DNA of 64,000 nt from JAAYOS01 sp050950785 (GTDB lineage: Bacteria; Bacillota; Clostridia; Oscillospirales; JAAYOS01). Positions 1 to 8,674 of the stretch are shown piece by piece. The notes below the pieces were generated by a model. That model did not search any database. It was not told where the DNA came from and saw only the letters and a list, made by a program, of their open reading frames with translations. Positions within the stretch are counted from its first letter, which is position 1; each line of letters opens with the position of its first letter. The position numbers and the translations under genes were made by a program. The DNA lies in NCBI GenBank assembly GCA_050950785.1, contig JBMNIG010000029.1:1-64000 (forward strand), in the 5' to 3' direction.

Positions 1-170
1 TGGCCAGCATCTTACGCAGTTTGCGGGCCGTGAAAGGCAGGAAGGGTTCAAAAACGATGGCCAGGTTGGCGGCTATCTGGAGGCAGAGATTCAGAATGCT
101 ACCCACCCGGGGCAGATCTGTTTTGGCCAGTTTCCAGGGTTCGGTGTCGGCCAGGTATTTATTGCCGATG
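1..170 (-). pseudogene. Methionyl-tRNA synthetase fragment (anticodon-binding domain)
   Basis: The minus strand of the first 170 bases translates without stops into a stretch resembling the anticodon-binding helical domain of methionyl-tRNA synthetase, with GNKYLADTEPWK, LQIAANLAI and FEPFLPFTARKLRKML in the expected order. It is cut by the window edge at its C-terminal side and is abruptly replaced by DsbD-like sequence around 165-175. A genuine gene would need several hundred more upstream codons. The DNA is clearly more GC-rich than the body of the window. It is a fragment, probably from another organism. Confidence 0.6.
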
Positions 171-542
171 CAGCCTGCCGACCACGAGGGCTGGTATGTC
201 TTTACCCCCGAACTCTTTAACAGGCTCCAGGCGGAAGGCAAGACCGTGTTTCTGGACATCGGCGCCGCCTGGTGCACCAACTGCAAGACCAACGAGAAAA
301 AAGTCCTGCATCAGGAAGATATCGCCGCGGAGTTCAAAAAGCTCGGCGTGGTGACCCTCAAGGGCGATTTCACCAACGGCGATCCGGTGCTCAAGGACTG
401 GATCCAAAAGGGCGGCAGCATCGGCGTGCCCTTCAACGTGCTCTACATCCCCGGACAAGAGCCGGTCAAGATGCCGGAGCTTTTCAGTAAAAAAGACCTG
501 CTGGACGCCCTGTCCCGCGTGCCAGCCGGGGAGGGTAAATGA
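171..542 (+). pseudogene. DsbD C-terminal thioredoxin-like domain fragment
   Basis: Codons from about 171 to the stop at 540-542 encode the C-terminal thioredoxin-fold domain of the thiol:disulfide interchange protein DsbD: GWYVFTPELFNRL, then the catalytic WCTNCK motif, LKGDFTNGDP and the cis-Pro region IGVPFNVLY. The membrane and N-terminal domains are missing, and the upstream codons of the open frame are the antisense of a methionyl-tRNA synthetase. DsbD passes electrons from the cytoplasm to periplasmic thiols and is typical of Gram-negative lineages, which does not fit the clostridial genes to the right. I read this as a truncated foreign fragment. Confidence 0.7.
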
Positions 543-907
543 GACTTAGAATAATCTTTATCCTGCTGTCCATCACAGCTTTACTGCTGATGGGCTGCGA
601 CCGTTTTGAACGCGAGCTGGTGCAACCCTTCCAGCCCGCCAACTTCTCCGCCGGGCTTTTCACTCCCCTGGGCGATTCTTTGCAGGTGGCATCCGCCGAC
701 AACCTCGCTCCGGTGAAACACTTCTTTTCCCCTTATTACCTGCACTCCGGCGGCACCCGCGCCGACCTCATGACCTGGCTGGGCGGCATCTACCTGCTGG
801 AAGACGAGCCTGTTTTCGAGGTCAGCTTCAGCCGCGTGCGTCAGGTATCGGCATCAAGCGCCGTGGCGGATTGGCGACTGAAAGAAAATCTATTAAAAAC
901 GTTCTAA
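539..907 (+). pseudogene. Truncated lipoprotein, unknown function
   Basis: The frame opens with an ATGA overlap of the DsbD stop and begins with a lipoprotein signal: charged MRLR, a hydrophobic stretch and lipobox LLMGC around residues 16-20. The remaining 100 residues match no family I can name. Base composition switches from GC-rich to AT-rich near 885, and the last residues (KENLLKTF) come from the AT-rich side, so the natural C-terminus is probably lost. The gene likely travelled with the DsbD fragment as one operon piece. Confidence 0.45.
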
Positions 908-1469
908 TCCACTGTAACATAATATTTTATTTTTTAACATTAATATGCTACAAAAGTAAATGTTTTTTCTTAAAATTTCAATGTAATATCACTATTATAA
1001 AAAATAAAACTATTTCTCTTGTTAGTAAACCTTCAATAACCCGCCGGCAGATTGAGCTTGTCGAAATCTTTGCGTCCTTTGCGGTTGAAAAGGTAAAATG
1101 AACAATTACGAATAAACAATTAAAAATTACGAATTGACGCTTCGAGTACTTCGACAAGCTCAGTAACCAAGCCTCAGCGTCCACTAACAACCCTTCTAAA
1201 GCGAGCTTATTGCGTTGTAGGTTAAGTGCATTTTTTAATTATTTCGTTTCGCAAAGATAGTGTTTTTTTAATTTCACTAACAATAAATTTTCGTCATAAG
1301 CGACAAAAATAATATAAAAGAGAGTGTTCTTTCTCTCTTGAACACCCTCTCTAAGATAATAGGCTTTCCTTTTCCTTAATTTTTTTATAAAAATTTTTGA
1401 CATTAATTAAATCATGAATGTATAGAACACAACAGAGAATTTAATAATGAAATTAAGTTCCGTTAGTAT
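908..1469. other. AT-rich non-coding spacer with an inverted repeat
   Basis: I see no convincing gene in these 560 bases. They contain an inverted pair, TTGAGCTTGTCGAA near 1052-1065 and TTCGACAAGCTCAG near 1148-1161, a dispersed motif that I associate with intergenic DNA of Bacteroidetes-type genomes. An imperfect hairpin near 1318-1352 (AGAGAGTGTTC against GAACACCCTCTCT) could be a terminator. Composition differs from both neighbours. Confidence 0.4.
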
Positions 1470-2018
1470 TTAAATAGTACCTTCATCACCCATAACGGGG
1501 TGTTCGATCCCTTCTTCGTCAACCCACTGTCTGCCGTTCCAGACGGCGGAAGGGAGGTCGAGGAGGTTTTTCATCTCATCCTGCCACTGCCAGAGGAGGG
1601 TTTTGGGGGCGAGGACTAGGATGGGACGATCTCCGGTGAGAGCCATCAGCATGGCCGACATGGCAAGCTGGAGGGTTTTGCCGAGACCGACCATATCGGC
1701 CAGAAGAAAGCGGGCGCCATGTGGGGTCTGGTGTGTGTCGAATGCGAGTTTGACAAAGTACTTCTGGTGTTCCCAGAGGCCGAGTTCCCGCCGGTAGACC
1801 GGGGACTCGATGACGGCGGCGGCGGGTTCTGGGTCTTTCTCCCATTCCTCGATGGATGGGATGACTGTCCGGCGGGCGATGCGCCCGACATCTTCGATGA
1901 CGAATTCGGAGAGGCGTCTACAGTCTTTGTGGTTCCAGAGGGCGTCGAACTCTTCCTCTACCCACCGGACAGCCTCGGGGGAGTCGTCTTCCCATATGAG
2001 TTCATAGTTGAGGCGCCA
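1470..2018 (-). pseudogene. PLD-type SNF2 helicase fragment
   Basis: The C-terminal third of the fused frame (from about residue 360) resembles phospholipase-D-containing SNF2-like helicases found near bacterial defence genes: LNYEL.WEDDSPEAV, FGLWEHQKYFVKLAF-like text, motif I DMVGLGKT and motif Ia PILVLAPKTLLWQW. The frame stops at 1470 before motif II (DEAH), and the sequence beyond is AT-rich and unrelated, so both ends are cut. The DNA is GC-rich like 1-885. Confidence 0.6.
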
Positions 2019-3095
2019 CATCGTTAATGGTTCCTTTCGCAGCTCAAACGGCTCTCCGTTGAAAGTTCCCCAGAATGTAAATCCGTTCATATCATGCCGG
2101 AGAGTTCCTTTGCCAAGGCGTATGAACCCTTTGGAGTTTGGCAGAGAGTCTGTGATTACCTCATCTTCAAAGAAATAAGTACCTGCCTCGATTTCCTTGC
2201 GCACTTCCTCCCGTTCAAACTCGTACCATTGCGAGGGAAACCTAAATTCTGTTATACCATCATGGGCTTCCAACTCACCGTATTCTGTAAGCTCCCACTT
2301 CTTACCGCAGTGTTTGCATTCTATGGTCGTTCCATAGGAGGTCATCTGATACTCCGTCATGCAATGCGGGCATTTATATAATATCTTATGGATGCCTTTT
2401 GCGTTATCTTTATAAGTGATCCTGATGTTATTATCCCGCTGCCACTTGTACTCATCATAATAAAAAGCTTCGTTGATCTTCTTGTTGATTTCATCTACAG
2501 AAAGCTCAGCGGCCTGCTCGGCTGTGAAAAGGAGTGTCATATCCGCTTCAATACGGTTTTTCCTTTTTTTTAGGTTCCAGACAGGTGAGTTAAGATAGTT
2601 TCCGTGCATACGTAATGTAACGACAGGAACCTTTAGCATTTTTGCCAACTTGCCAAGGGAAGCGGGAAGTACTGCATTTGTACCGATCAGTGAATATCGG
2701 GCTTCGGGATAGAGAACCAGTATGTCCTTGTTGACATTTACGACATGGTTGATATGCTTGATCAGTTTTATGTCGTTTGTAAACTTGCGTTTGCAGATGC
2801 CACCAACAGCGCGGAGAAGCCATTCTCGCCCAATGAAGCCATCAATTGCGATGACGTAGTTTGCCCGATGCGGAAAGATTGCAGCTGTTGTCACCATGAA
2901 ATCCAGAAACGCCATATGTGTGCACAACAAGAGATAGGGTGGCTTTAATCCCTTCATTCCGACTTTGTTGATCTTTAGTCTAGATTTCCATACAACCGGA
3001 AAGCTTGCAGCCCAGGTTATTGGTCTCAAAACATTCCACTGCCGCACTGGTTTTTTTAGCATGTCAAACTGCATTGTTGTGCTTGGATCCTCCAT
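1470..3095 (-). CDS. 1-acyl-glycerol-3-phosphate acyltransferase fused in frame to a helicase fragment
   Basis: Residues 1 to about 359 form a PlsC-family acyltransferase that would acylate lysophosphatidate at the membrane: HMAFLD (HX4D catalytic motif, residues 60-65), YPEARYS (129-135), followed by a zinc-ribbon-like CPHC...CKHC region (242-263) that occurs in clostridial relatives. ATG at 3095 follows GAGGAAATGAT. Around residue 360 (position about 2018) the protein changes abruptly to a SNF2/DEAD-type helicase segment with DMVGLGKT (467-474) and LLWQWQDEM. The expected acyltransferase tail of roughly 100 residues is missing. The fusion is probably an assembly junction rather than a real two-domain enzyme. 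Confidence 0.7.
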   Translation of the reverse strand: MEDPSTTMQFDMLKKPVRQWNVLRPITWAASFPVVWKSRLKINKVGMKGLKPPYLLLCTHMAFLDFMVTTAAIFPHRANYVIAIDGFIGREWLLRAVGGICKRKFTNDIKLIKHINHVVNVNKDILVLYPEARYSLIGTNAVLPASLGKLAKMLKVPVVTLRMHGNYLNSPVWNLKKRKNRIEADMTLLFTAEQAAELSVDEINKKINEAFYYDEYKWQRDNNIRITYKDNAKGIHKILYKCPHCMTEYQMTSYGTTIECKHCGKKWELTEYGELEAHDGITEFRFPSQWYEFEREEVRKEIEAGTYFFEDEVITDSLPNSKGFIRLGKGTLRHDMNGFTFWGTFNGEPFELRKEPLTMWRLNYELIWEDDSPEAVRWVEEEFDALWNHKDCRRLSEFVIEDVGRIARRTVIPSIEEWEKDPEPAAAVIESPVYRRELGLWEHQKYFVKLAFDTHQTPHGARFLLADMVGLGKTLQLAMSAMLMALTGDRPILVLAPKTLLWQWQDEMKNLLDLPSAVWNGRQWVDEEGIEHPVMGDEGTI

Positions 3096-3362
3096 ATCAT
3101 TTCCTCATCAATCTCTTATTTATCTGCAACCCCGAACATTTTGCAGTACCTCATACCAAAGGTGGTAAAACTATATCATATTCGCACCGTTTCGTCCATA
3201 TTTTATGCTGATATAATAATGATCACTTCACTGGTTGCAGCGTGCTTTGACTTGTGTGGGAACACTAATTTCCCGCTAAATGATCCTAAATCGTTACATC
3301 TTGAAAATTAAGACAAAAAAAGGTATTGTAAAGGTAGAAAAATTTGAGAGGAGCCTTTATAC

Positions 3363-4934
3363 ATGTCTGATTTTCAAAACGCAAAAGTACTGGTAAAGCA
3401 GGGCTGGCTTCAGGGTTATACCGATGGCAAGCTCAAGATCTTCAAAGGTGTCCCCTATGCTGCTCCTCCGGTGGGTGCGCTTCGTTTCCGTCACCCGCAG
3501 GATCCGGGGCGCTGGCGTGGGGTACGCTCGGCCAAGGAGTTCGGAGCGGCCGCCATTCAGCATGTCATGGATATCGACAGCCTTCCGGCAAACGTCCACG
3601 GTGTTCCGCAGATGCTTGCCAGGTCCCAATATGAAGAGGACTGCCTTTACCTGAACATATGGAGTCCCGCAAAGTCCGCGGATGACAAGCTCCCGGTTTT
3701 CATATGGATACATGGTGGCGGAATGGTGGCCGGATCAGGTGTCGAGGTGGTCTGCGACGGCGAGGGATTGGCAAAGCGCAAGGACATCATTGTTGTCACA
3801 ATAAACTACCGTCTCGGGTTCTTCGGCTTTTTTGCGCATCCGGACCTGACTGCAGAAGCCGGTGGCACCTCAGGAAATTACGCGCTGTACGATATGCGCA
3901 AAGCCTGCCTGTGGGTAAAGGAAAACATAGCTTCCTTTGGCGGCGATCCGGAGAACATCACTGTTGCCGGCCAGTCAGGCGGAGCTGCAGGGACGGGTGT
4001 CCTGCATGCTTCTCCGTTGATGAAAGGCGTCATCCAGCGCGTATCCATCGAGAGTGGTCCGATTTACTGGGGATTCATGCAGCCGCAGCCGAGGGAAGAG
4101 ATGGAAAAGCGCGGTGTGGAATTCATGGAGCAAATCGGTTGCAAGAGCATTGATGAGCTCCGCCAGCGCGATGCCTGGGATCTGTTTGACGCATACGAGA
4201 AGAACAGCCGCGGGCCTATGGGCTTTACCTTCTGTGTTGATGGGCAGTTCCTTCCCGATACATATACGAATATTATGGACAGCGGAAAATTCAACGACTT
4301 TGACGTCCTTATTGGCAGCTGTGCACAGGAATTCCCGGTTGGCGGCAAGGATGGTCTCCCGCTCGAGGAGTTCAACAATTACCTTGAGGAAGCTTTCCCC
4401 GACAACGTGGAGAATATGAAGAAGTGGTATCCTGCATCCACACCCATTGAAGCAGCAAAGCAGGCTTCTACGATCGCTTCCGACATCATGCTCATGGGAT
4501 CGATCCGCATTGGCCAGCTTTGTCACCAATACGGCCGCAGGGCGTTTGTTTGGCTGATGGTCAAGGAGAACGAGACTGAGCGCGGACGTGCAGCCGGCTG
4601 CCCTCACTGCGCTGAGATGCCCTATCTTTTTGGCCGCGTGGACAAGGGTGAGCGCAATCCATTCTTCGATTATCACTGGGTCGGCAAGGATTATGATTTC
4701 ATGGAGCTCATTCAGGGTTACTGGTATAACTTCTGCAAGAACGGCGACCCAAACGGTGATAATCTGCCTGTCTGGAAACAATACACCAAAGACTTTGACA
4801 TATGTGAGCTGGGTAATGATACCCATATGATAACCGACCCCGAGAAGCAGGCTAAATATGCTTACTATTATAATAAGCTTATAAACAAGCAGAATATATC
4901 CCCTATCCGTCTGGGCACTCTGGCAAGAATCTGA
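3363..4934 (+). CDS. Type-B carboxylesterase
   Basis: A 523-residue alpha/beta-hydrolase of the carboxylesterase type B family, which hydrolyses carboxylic esters in the cytoplasm (no signal peptide). The family marks are all present: EDCLYLNIW (92-100), oxyanion-hole HGGG (117-120), nucleophile elbow GQSGG with Ser205, acidic residue Glu323 and catalytic His415 in HCAEMPYLFG. ATG at 3363 follows GAGAGGAGCC at good spacing. It is a single-gene unit divergent from the acyltransferase, with a hairpin terminator just after the stop. Substrate cannot be told; xylan/pectin ester or xenobiotic esters are options in this carbohydrate-rich genome. Confidence 0.9.
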   Translation: MSDFQNAKVLVKQGWLQGYTDGKLKIFKGVPYAAPPVGALRFRHPQDPGRWRGVRSAKEFGAAAIQHVMDIDSLPANVHGVPQMLARSQYEEDCLYLNIWSPAKSADDKLPVFIWIHGGGMVAGSGVEVVCDGEGLAKRKDIIVVTINYRLGFFGFFAHPDLTAEAGGTSGNYALYDMRKACLWVKENIASFGGDPENITVAGQSGGAAGTGVLHASPLMKGVIQRVSIESGPIYWGFMQPQPREEMEKRGVEFMEQIGCKSIDELRQRDAWDLFDAYEKNSRGPMGFTFCVDGQFLPDTYTNIMDSGKFNDFDVLIGSCAQEFPVGGKDGLPLEEFNNYLEEAFPDNVENMKKWYPASTPIEAAKQASTIASDIMLMGSIRIGQLCHQYGRRAFVWLMVKENETERGRAAGCPHCAEMPYLFGRVDKGERNPFFDYHWVGKDYDFMELIQGYWYNFCKNGDPNGDNLPVWKQYTKDFDICELGNDTHMITDPEKQAKYAYYYNKLINKQNISPIRLGTLARI

Positions 4935-4956
4935 CAGGTTGTTTGTACATGAAAAT

Positions 4957-5003
4957 ATCCCGCAGTTTATTCGGGAGACTATCCTGAATAGCTGCGGGAT
5001 TTC
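4957..5003 (+). terminator. Hairpin terminator after carboxylesterase
   Basis: ATCCCGCAG (4957-4965) pairs with CTGCGGGAT (4992-5000), and the loop carries a second pairing (ATTCGGGA with TCCTGAAT), followed by a short T-rich tract. It lies about 20 bases past the esterase stop. Confidence 0.6.
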
Positions 5004-5312
5004 TATCATATTATCATAGCCGGTTTCTATCAGACCCTTAATATGTTGCACTTCTTTTACTTTTTCCATAATATCACTTGTTTCGTCATATCTTCGTTAA
5101 CACGTAACTATCATGGGACGCTTCTCTAGTTTGCAATATTATACCAATAATCTTTGAAAAATGAATCCACCGGATTACAGTTACAGATTTATATGTCAAC
5201 GCCGAAATGTATTTAGTCGAACTTCGGTTGAAAAATCGTCGTTTCTTTTTGCTTCAATTATCAACAAACACATAAACGGTCTAGGAAAATAATAGAAAAT
5301 ATAGGTTGAATA

Positions 5313-5332
5313 TGGTATTATAGCTATAATAC
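5313..5332 (+). promoter_or_regulatory. Extended -10 promoter with perfect 18-bp palindrome
   Basis: GTATTATAGCTATAATAC (5315-5332) is a perfect palindrome overlapping an extended -10 (TGG followed by TATTAT, 5313-5321), with a second TATAAT inside it at 5325-5330. It heads a leader of about 190 bases before the ABC transporter operon. A palindrome centred on the -10 is what a repressor operator would look like; no regulator gene lies nearby. The leader also holds a GGCAG/CTGCC stem at about 5458-5494. Confidence 0.5.
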
Positions 5333-5527
5333 AATGCACGAACCTATCTGCATAAATCGAACGCTGCAGATGAGAGGATTGCTAACAGACTTTCTGGCGG
5401 ACGCATCAGTCCTTGAAAAATGCTTCAGACCATAACATTCTCATTCTAATCGTTTAGGCAGCATATGGAATAATGACCCGGCTAGCTGCCGTGCATTAAA
5501 ACAAAACTAAACAGGGAGATAAAGGAT

Positions 5528-6148
5528 ATGTTAGTCCTTAACAATGTTTCATTTTATTACAAACCGAGTAAGTATATCATCAAAGATTTATCCTATCGCT
5601 TTAAGCCGAATAGCTTTAATGTTATTTGTGGAGAGAATGGAAGCGGAAAAACGACATTAGTTAAATTGATTTTGGGATTACAAAAACCAATATCAGGATC
5701 TATTGAGAGAGATCCAAAATTATCAATTGGTTATTTGCCTGATTTTAATGGACTGTACGGCAATTGTACGATACTTGAAAATATTAAGTTTCGCATTGGT
5801 TTATATGGTATGTCATATAATGACTTGAAAAAGAATGCTTTTTACTGGATGAAAGTATACAACTTAGAGGAAAGCAAAGACACGCTTGTTCGTGAATTGT
5901 CAATGGGAATGAAAAAGAAAACGGCTTTGATATGTGCTTGTATTACGAGACCGGATATTCTAGTTTTGGACGAACCCACAAACTCATTGGACGTTGAATC
6001 AAAACAGGAACTATCCGAAATGCTGAAAGACATTGCAAAGGGACAAACTCTTACAATTTGCATATCCCACGATGTGGATTTTATTAACGCAATGGAAGCG
6101 AGTCCGGTCTACCTAGTCAATGGGGTCTTGCAACATGAAAATAATTAG
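5528..6148 (+). CDS. ABC transporter ATP-binding protein
   Basis: A 206-residue ABC ATPase with Walker A GENGSGKTT (36-44), a degenerate signature LSMGMKKK, Walker B ILVLDEPT and the switch histidine in CISHD. ATG follows AGGGAGATAAAGG. It is short and lacks extra domains, as in DrrA/CcmA-type exporters paired with ABC-2 permeases. The next gene overlaps its 3' end, so the two are translationally coupled. The substrate is unknown; location beside ImmA- and AbiGi-like genes makes peptide export or self-immunity possible, but this is inference. Confidence 0.88.
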   Translation: MLVLNNVSFYYKPSKYIIKDLSYRFKPNSFNVICGENGSGKTTLVKLILGLQKPISGSIERDPKLSIGYLPDFNGLYGNCTILENIKFRIGLYGMSYNDLKKNAFYWMKVYNLEESKDTLVRELSMGMKKKTALICACITRPDILVLDEPTNSLDVESKQELSEMLKDIAKGQTLTICISHDVDFINAMEASPVYLVNGVLQHENN

Positions 6149-7391
6149 ACTTTTTTCAATAATGAGCGTAAAGGAAATATTACGCACTCGGAAGCATTGG
6201 CTATATGGAATATGCATTCTATTCTATCCTTTTTTTATGAATCTAATTGCAGATCCGTCTGCAGTTATCCCGCTACATTTTATTTGGCCAATATATCCAA
6301 TAGTTGTTGCTTGGTTCGGAAGCGAGATCGTCTATGCGGTTGTCGTTGAAGAAATGCAATTCAAAACGATCGAAATATTGTTTGTTAGTGGCGCAAATAG
6401 ATTTCATATTGTCGTCGGAAAGTTAATAATACCTGTGTTATATTCTGTTGTGCTGGCATTGCTTAGCATACTTATTAACGGCATATTAGCCTCTCTCTTA
6501 CAGCTTGAGACATACGCAAGGATGTCGATCTCATTTATTACTGTGTCAATAATTTTATTATCATCAATGATTAGTTGCTTACTACAATTTGTAGAAACTT
6601 TAATTTCACATAAAAGCAATGCCAAGCATCATACTTTTATGATTCTTGTCTATGTTGCGATACTTTTTGGACTTTATCTGATATCGATATATTTCGGGTT
6701 TGTGCTTTATGCAATGGTGTGTATCGGACTCATAATTTCGCTCACAGTACTGTCAGTGCAATTGATCGGCAATGTAAAGGAAATCAAGCCAGCTAGTATC
6801 CCACTAAAAAAACTATTTCCAGATAAAAACTTGTTTCCGGCACTGACTTTTCAACTTAAGGAAGTGGCCTTTTATCGTTTTTCAAAAGGCCTTGTAATGA
6901 CCTTCCTTCTCTGTTCATTGCTACCTGTGTTAGTAAATTACTTAAATTTCGTTCCATATACATTCAAGTTTTTCGCAGTCCCTATTTCCTTTTTCTTAAT
7001 TACTTCATTCGGCGCTGTGCGGATGCTCTTTCTGAGCATCCAAAACGAAAAGTTATCAGGAACGATTGAAATATTAAAGATATCTGGCATGACGCGCCTA
7101 CAGATCATGTTTTATAAAAGTATTATTCCGATGTGCGTCTCCTTTATTGGAATATTATTGAGCGTTGTAGTCAACAAATTGCTTTTTACATTTTGTAGCG
7201 ATTTCAATCCAGTTATCATCACATTTCCTGTTGTTTTCTGTTGTATTCTTAGTATGCTCTTGTCAAATATTATTTGTTCAATAGCCGGCATATTCATAAA
7301 CTCGTATAAAGACGAATGGTTGCTTCAACTTGCAATTGCATTTTTTTCTGGAATTATGCATATTCTCTTACTCTATTGCATTTTTGTCTAA
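6135..7391 (+). CDS. ABC-2 type permease with internal duplication
   Basis: A membrane protein of about 418 residues with roughly twelve hydrophobic segments. I choose ATG 6135 (MKIIRLF), which overlaps the ATPase stop by 14 bases, over ATG 6120. Two halves carry the same ABC-2-like cytosolic motif: EEMQFKTIEILFVSGANR in the first and NEKLSGTIEILKISGMTR in the second, so the protein appears to be a tandem fusion of two permease halves, each normally a separate subunit. It should form the channel for the upstream ATPase. Confidence 0.8.
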   Translation: MKIIRLFSIMSVKEILRTRKHWLYGICILFYPFFMNLIADPSAVIPLHFIWPIYPIVVAWFGSEIVYAVVVEEMQFKTIEILFVSGANRFHIVVGKLIIPVLYSVVLALLSILINGILASLLQLETYARMSISFITVSIILLSSMISCLLQFVETLISHKSNAKHHTFMILVYVAILFGLYLISIYFGFVLYAMVCIGLIISLTVLSVQLIGNVKEIKPASIPLKKLFPDKNLFPALTFQLKEVAFYRFSKGLVMTFLLCSLLPVLVNYLNFVPYTFKFFAVPISFFLITSFGAVRMLFLSIQNEKLSGTIEILKISGMTRLQIMFYKSIIPMCVSFIGILLSVVVNKLLFTFCSDFNPVIITFPVVFCCILSMLLSNIICSIAGIFINSYKDEWLLQLAIAFFSGIMHILLLYCIFV

Positions 7392-7442
7392 GGAATCAAC
7401 CAACTGTTAGAAAACCGATATGGGAGGAGTGCTGATTATATC

Positions 7443-7904
7443 ATGTCTAGTCTAAACTTCCCTAATGAGTTAACTCGGTTAAAAATAAAAGAATTAGCTG
7501 AAGAGATAAGAATAAGATTTGCCAGAAAAGGCCTGTCAGACATATTTGATATTCTTGTAGATGTTGCGTTTTTGATTAGAAAACCTATCGAGTCAGATGA
7601 GATTTCCGGATTTAGCACCTATTTTGAGGATCAGTTTGTTGTATTTTTGAACAGCAATCTCACTTTAGGTCACGAAAGGTTTACTGGGGCACATGAATTG
7701 TATCATGTTTTGTATAATGCGGATATATTGAAAAAGGAGAAAATCATAATTGACAAAGTGAAACATAGGGAACAAGACGAGGCAGCAGATATATTTGCCT
7801 CTGAATTTTTAATGCCTGAAGATTATGTGAAAGAGATTTTCTATAAAATTATAAATGTGGATAAAAACAGTGTTTTACCGCGGCATGTAATAATAATGCA
7901 CTAA
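7443..7904 (+). CDS. ImmA/IrrE-family metallopeptidase, probably 3'-truncated
   Basis: A 153-residue zinc metallopeptidase-like protein with HELYH (84-88) and the third ligand region DEAADIFASEFLMP (Glu113). Family members cleave phage or mobile-element repressors, or act as toxin partners, in the cytoplasm. ATG follows a strong GGGAGGAG site 51 bases after the permease. The frame stops at VIIMH, where relatives as I recall them continue for another 20-40 residues of helical sequence, and it runs directly into the AbiGi-like gene. There is no upstream helix-turn-helix domain. Confidence 0.8.
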   Translation: MSSLNFPNELTRLKIKELAEEIRIRFARKGLSDIFDILVDVAFLIRKPIESDEISGFSTYFEDQFVVFLNSNLTLGHERFTGAHELYHVLYNADILKKEKIIIDKVKHREQDEAADIFASEFLMPEDYVKEIFYKIINVDKNSVLPRHVIIMH

Positions 7905-7927
7905 GTTCAAAAACATTATTTCATTAT

Positions 7928-8674
7928 GTGAGTAAAAAAGAGCATATAACTGATATACTTCAGCATAATTTTCGTCCAAGATATGTGAAAGAATATTTTC
8001 ATTTTGAAACTGGAAGATTGCAAGAAGTCGCTATACCAATGTTATGTTTTTGTGATATTGCGTTATCGAGCATTAATGAGCACGCAAAATGGTATGGCAG
8101 TTATGGTATTGGTATGAAGCATGAATGGGCCTTGGAAAAAGGTTTAACTCCTGTTCATTACTATAACCCCCAATCCTATCTTATAAGATATTTATCAAAT
8201 TCGTTGTCAGATTTAAGAGTTGGTTTATATAATGGGACAATTAATCCTGATGCCTTTATATCAAATTACTTCAATCTATGGTTTATGAAACCGTATGAAG
8301 GAAAACAGTATAGTAAGATTACGGGAAAAACAGAGATAAAGAAATTTTACGATGAGAAGGAATGGAGATTTATTCCATCGCTAAATGATTTGAAAGAGTT
8401 GGACGAGGGATTAAATATGTCTGTTCTAGGTGAAGAGTTAGTCAAATATGAAACATGCGTTAATTTCAGGAATCACATTAACAAAAGGCTCGGAGAATCT
8501 ATCAATTTGGATTTTACACCTCAAGATATATCGTACATCATTATCAATAATGAGGATGAGCGACACGAAATTATAGAAGCTATTAAGCAAGTTATGGGAC
8601 ATTTTACCAATAGTGCAATTGAACTTGTAATAAGTAAAATCATTAGTCTTGAGCAAGTTCTTAACGACTTTTGA
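7928..8674 (+). CDS. AbiGi-like abortive infection protein
   Basis: A 248-residue protein resembling the AbiGi family (putative antitoxin of the AbiG abortive infection system): NFRPRYVKEYF near the N-terminus, PMLCFCDI, and FYDEKEWRFIPS in the middle. The first available start is GTG 7928, but recognisable family sequence (LSSKTLFHYVSKK) continues upstream in the same frame to about 7901, where no ATG, GTG or TTG exists. The 5' end therefore seems to have been lost or frameshifted at the junction with the ImmA-like gene. The usual AbiGii nucleotidyltransferase partner is absent. Confidence 0.7.
   Translation: MSKKEHITDILQHNFRPRYVKEYFHFETGRLQEVAIPMLCFCDIALSSINEHAKWYGSYGIGMKHEWALEKGLTPVHYYNPQSYLIRYLSNSLSDLRVGLYNGTINPDAFISNYFNLWFMKPYEGKQYSKITGKTEIKKFYDEKEWRFIPSLNDLKELDEGLNMSVLGEELVKYETCVNFRNHINKRLGESINLDFTPQDISYIIINNEDERHEIIEAIKQVMGHFTNSAIELVISKIISLEQVLNDF

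Noticed and set aside
871..1101. 76-residue protein in the AT-rich spacer
   Set aside because: Low-complexity AT-rich translation spanning the repeat motif, without a ribosome site.
2094..2381. Plus-strand proteins opposite the acyltransferase
   Set aside because: Shadow frames of a gene with clear motifs on the minus strand.
3975..5069. 364-residue minus-strand protein
   Set aside because: It is the antisense shadow of the carboxylesterase, which has full family motifs on the plus strand.
5333..5527. T-box or other riboswitch in the ABC operon leader
   Set aside because: No T-box AGGGTGGNACCGCG-type core or other aptamer signature is present; only a weak GGCAG/CTGCC stem.
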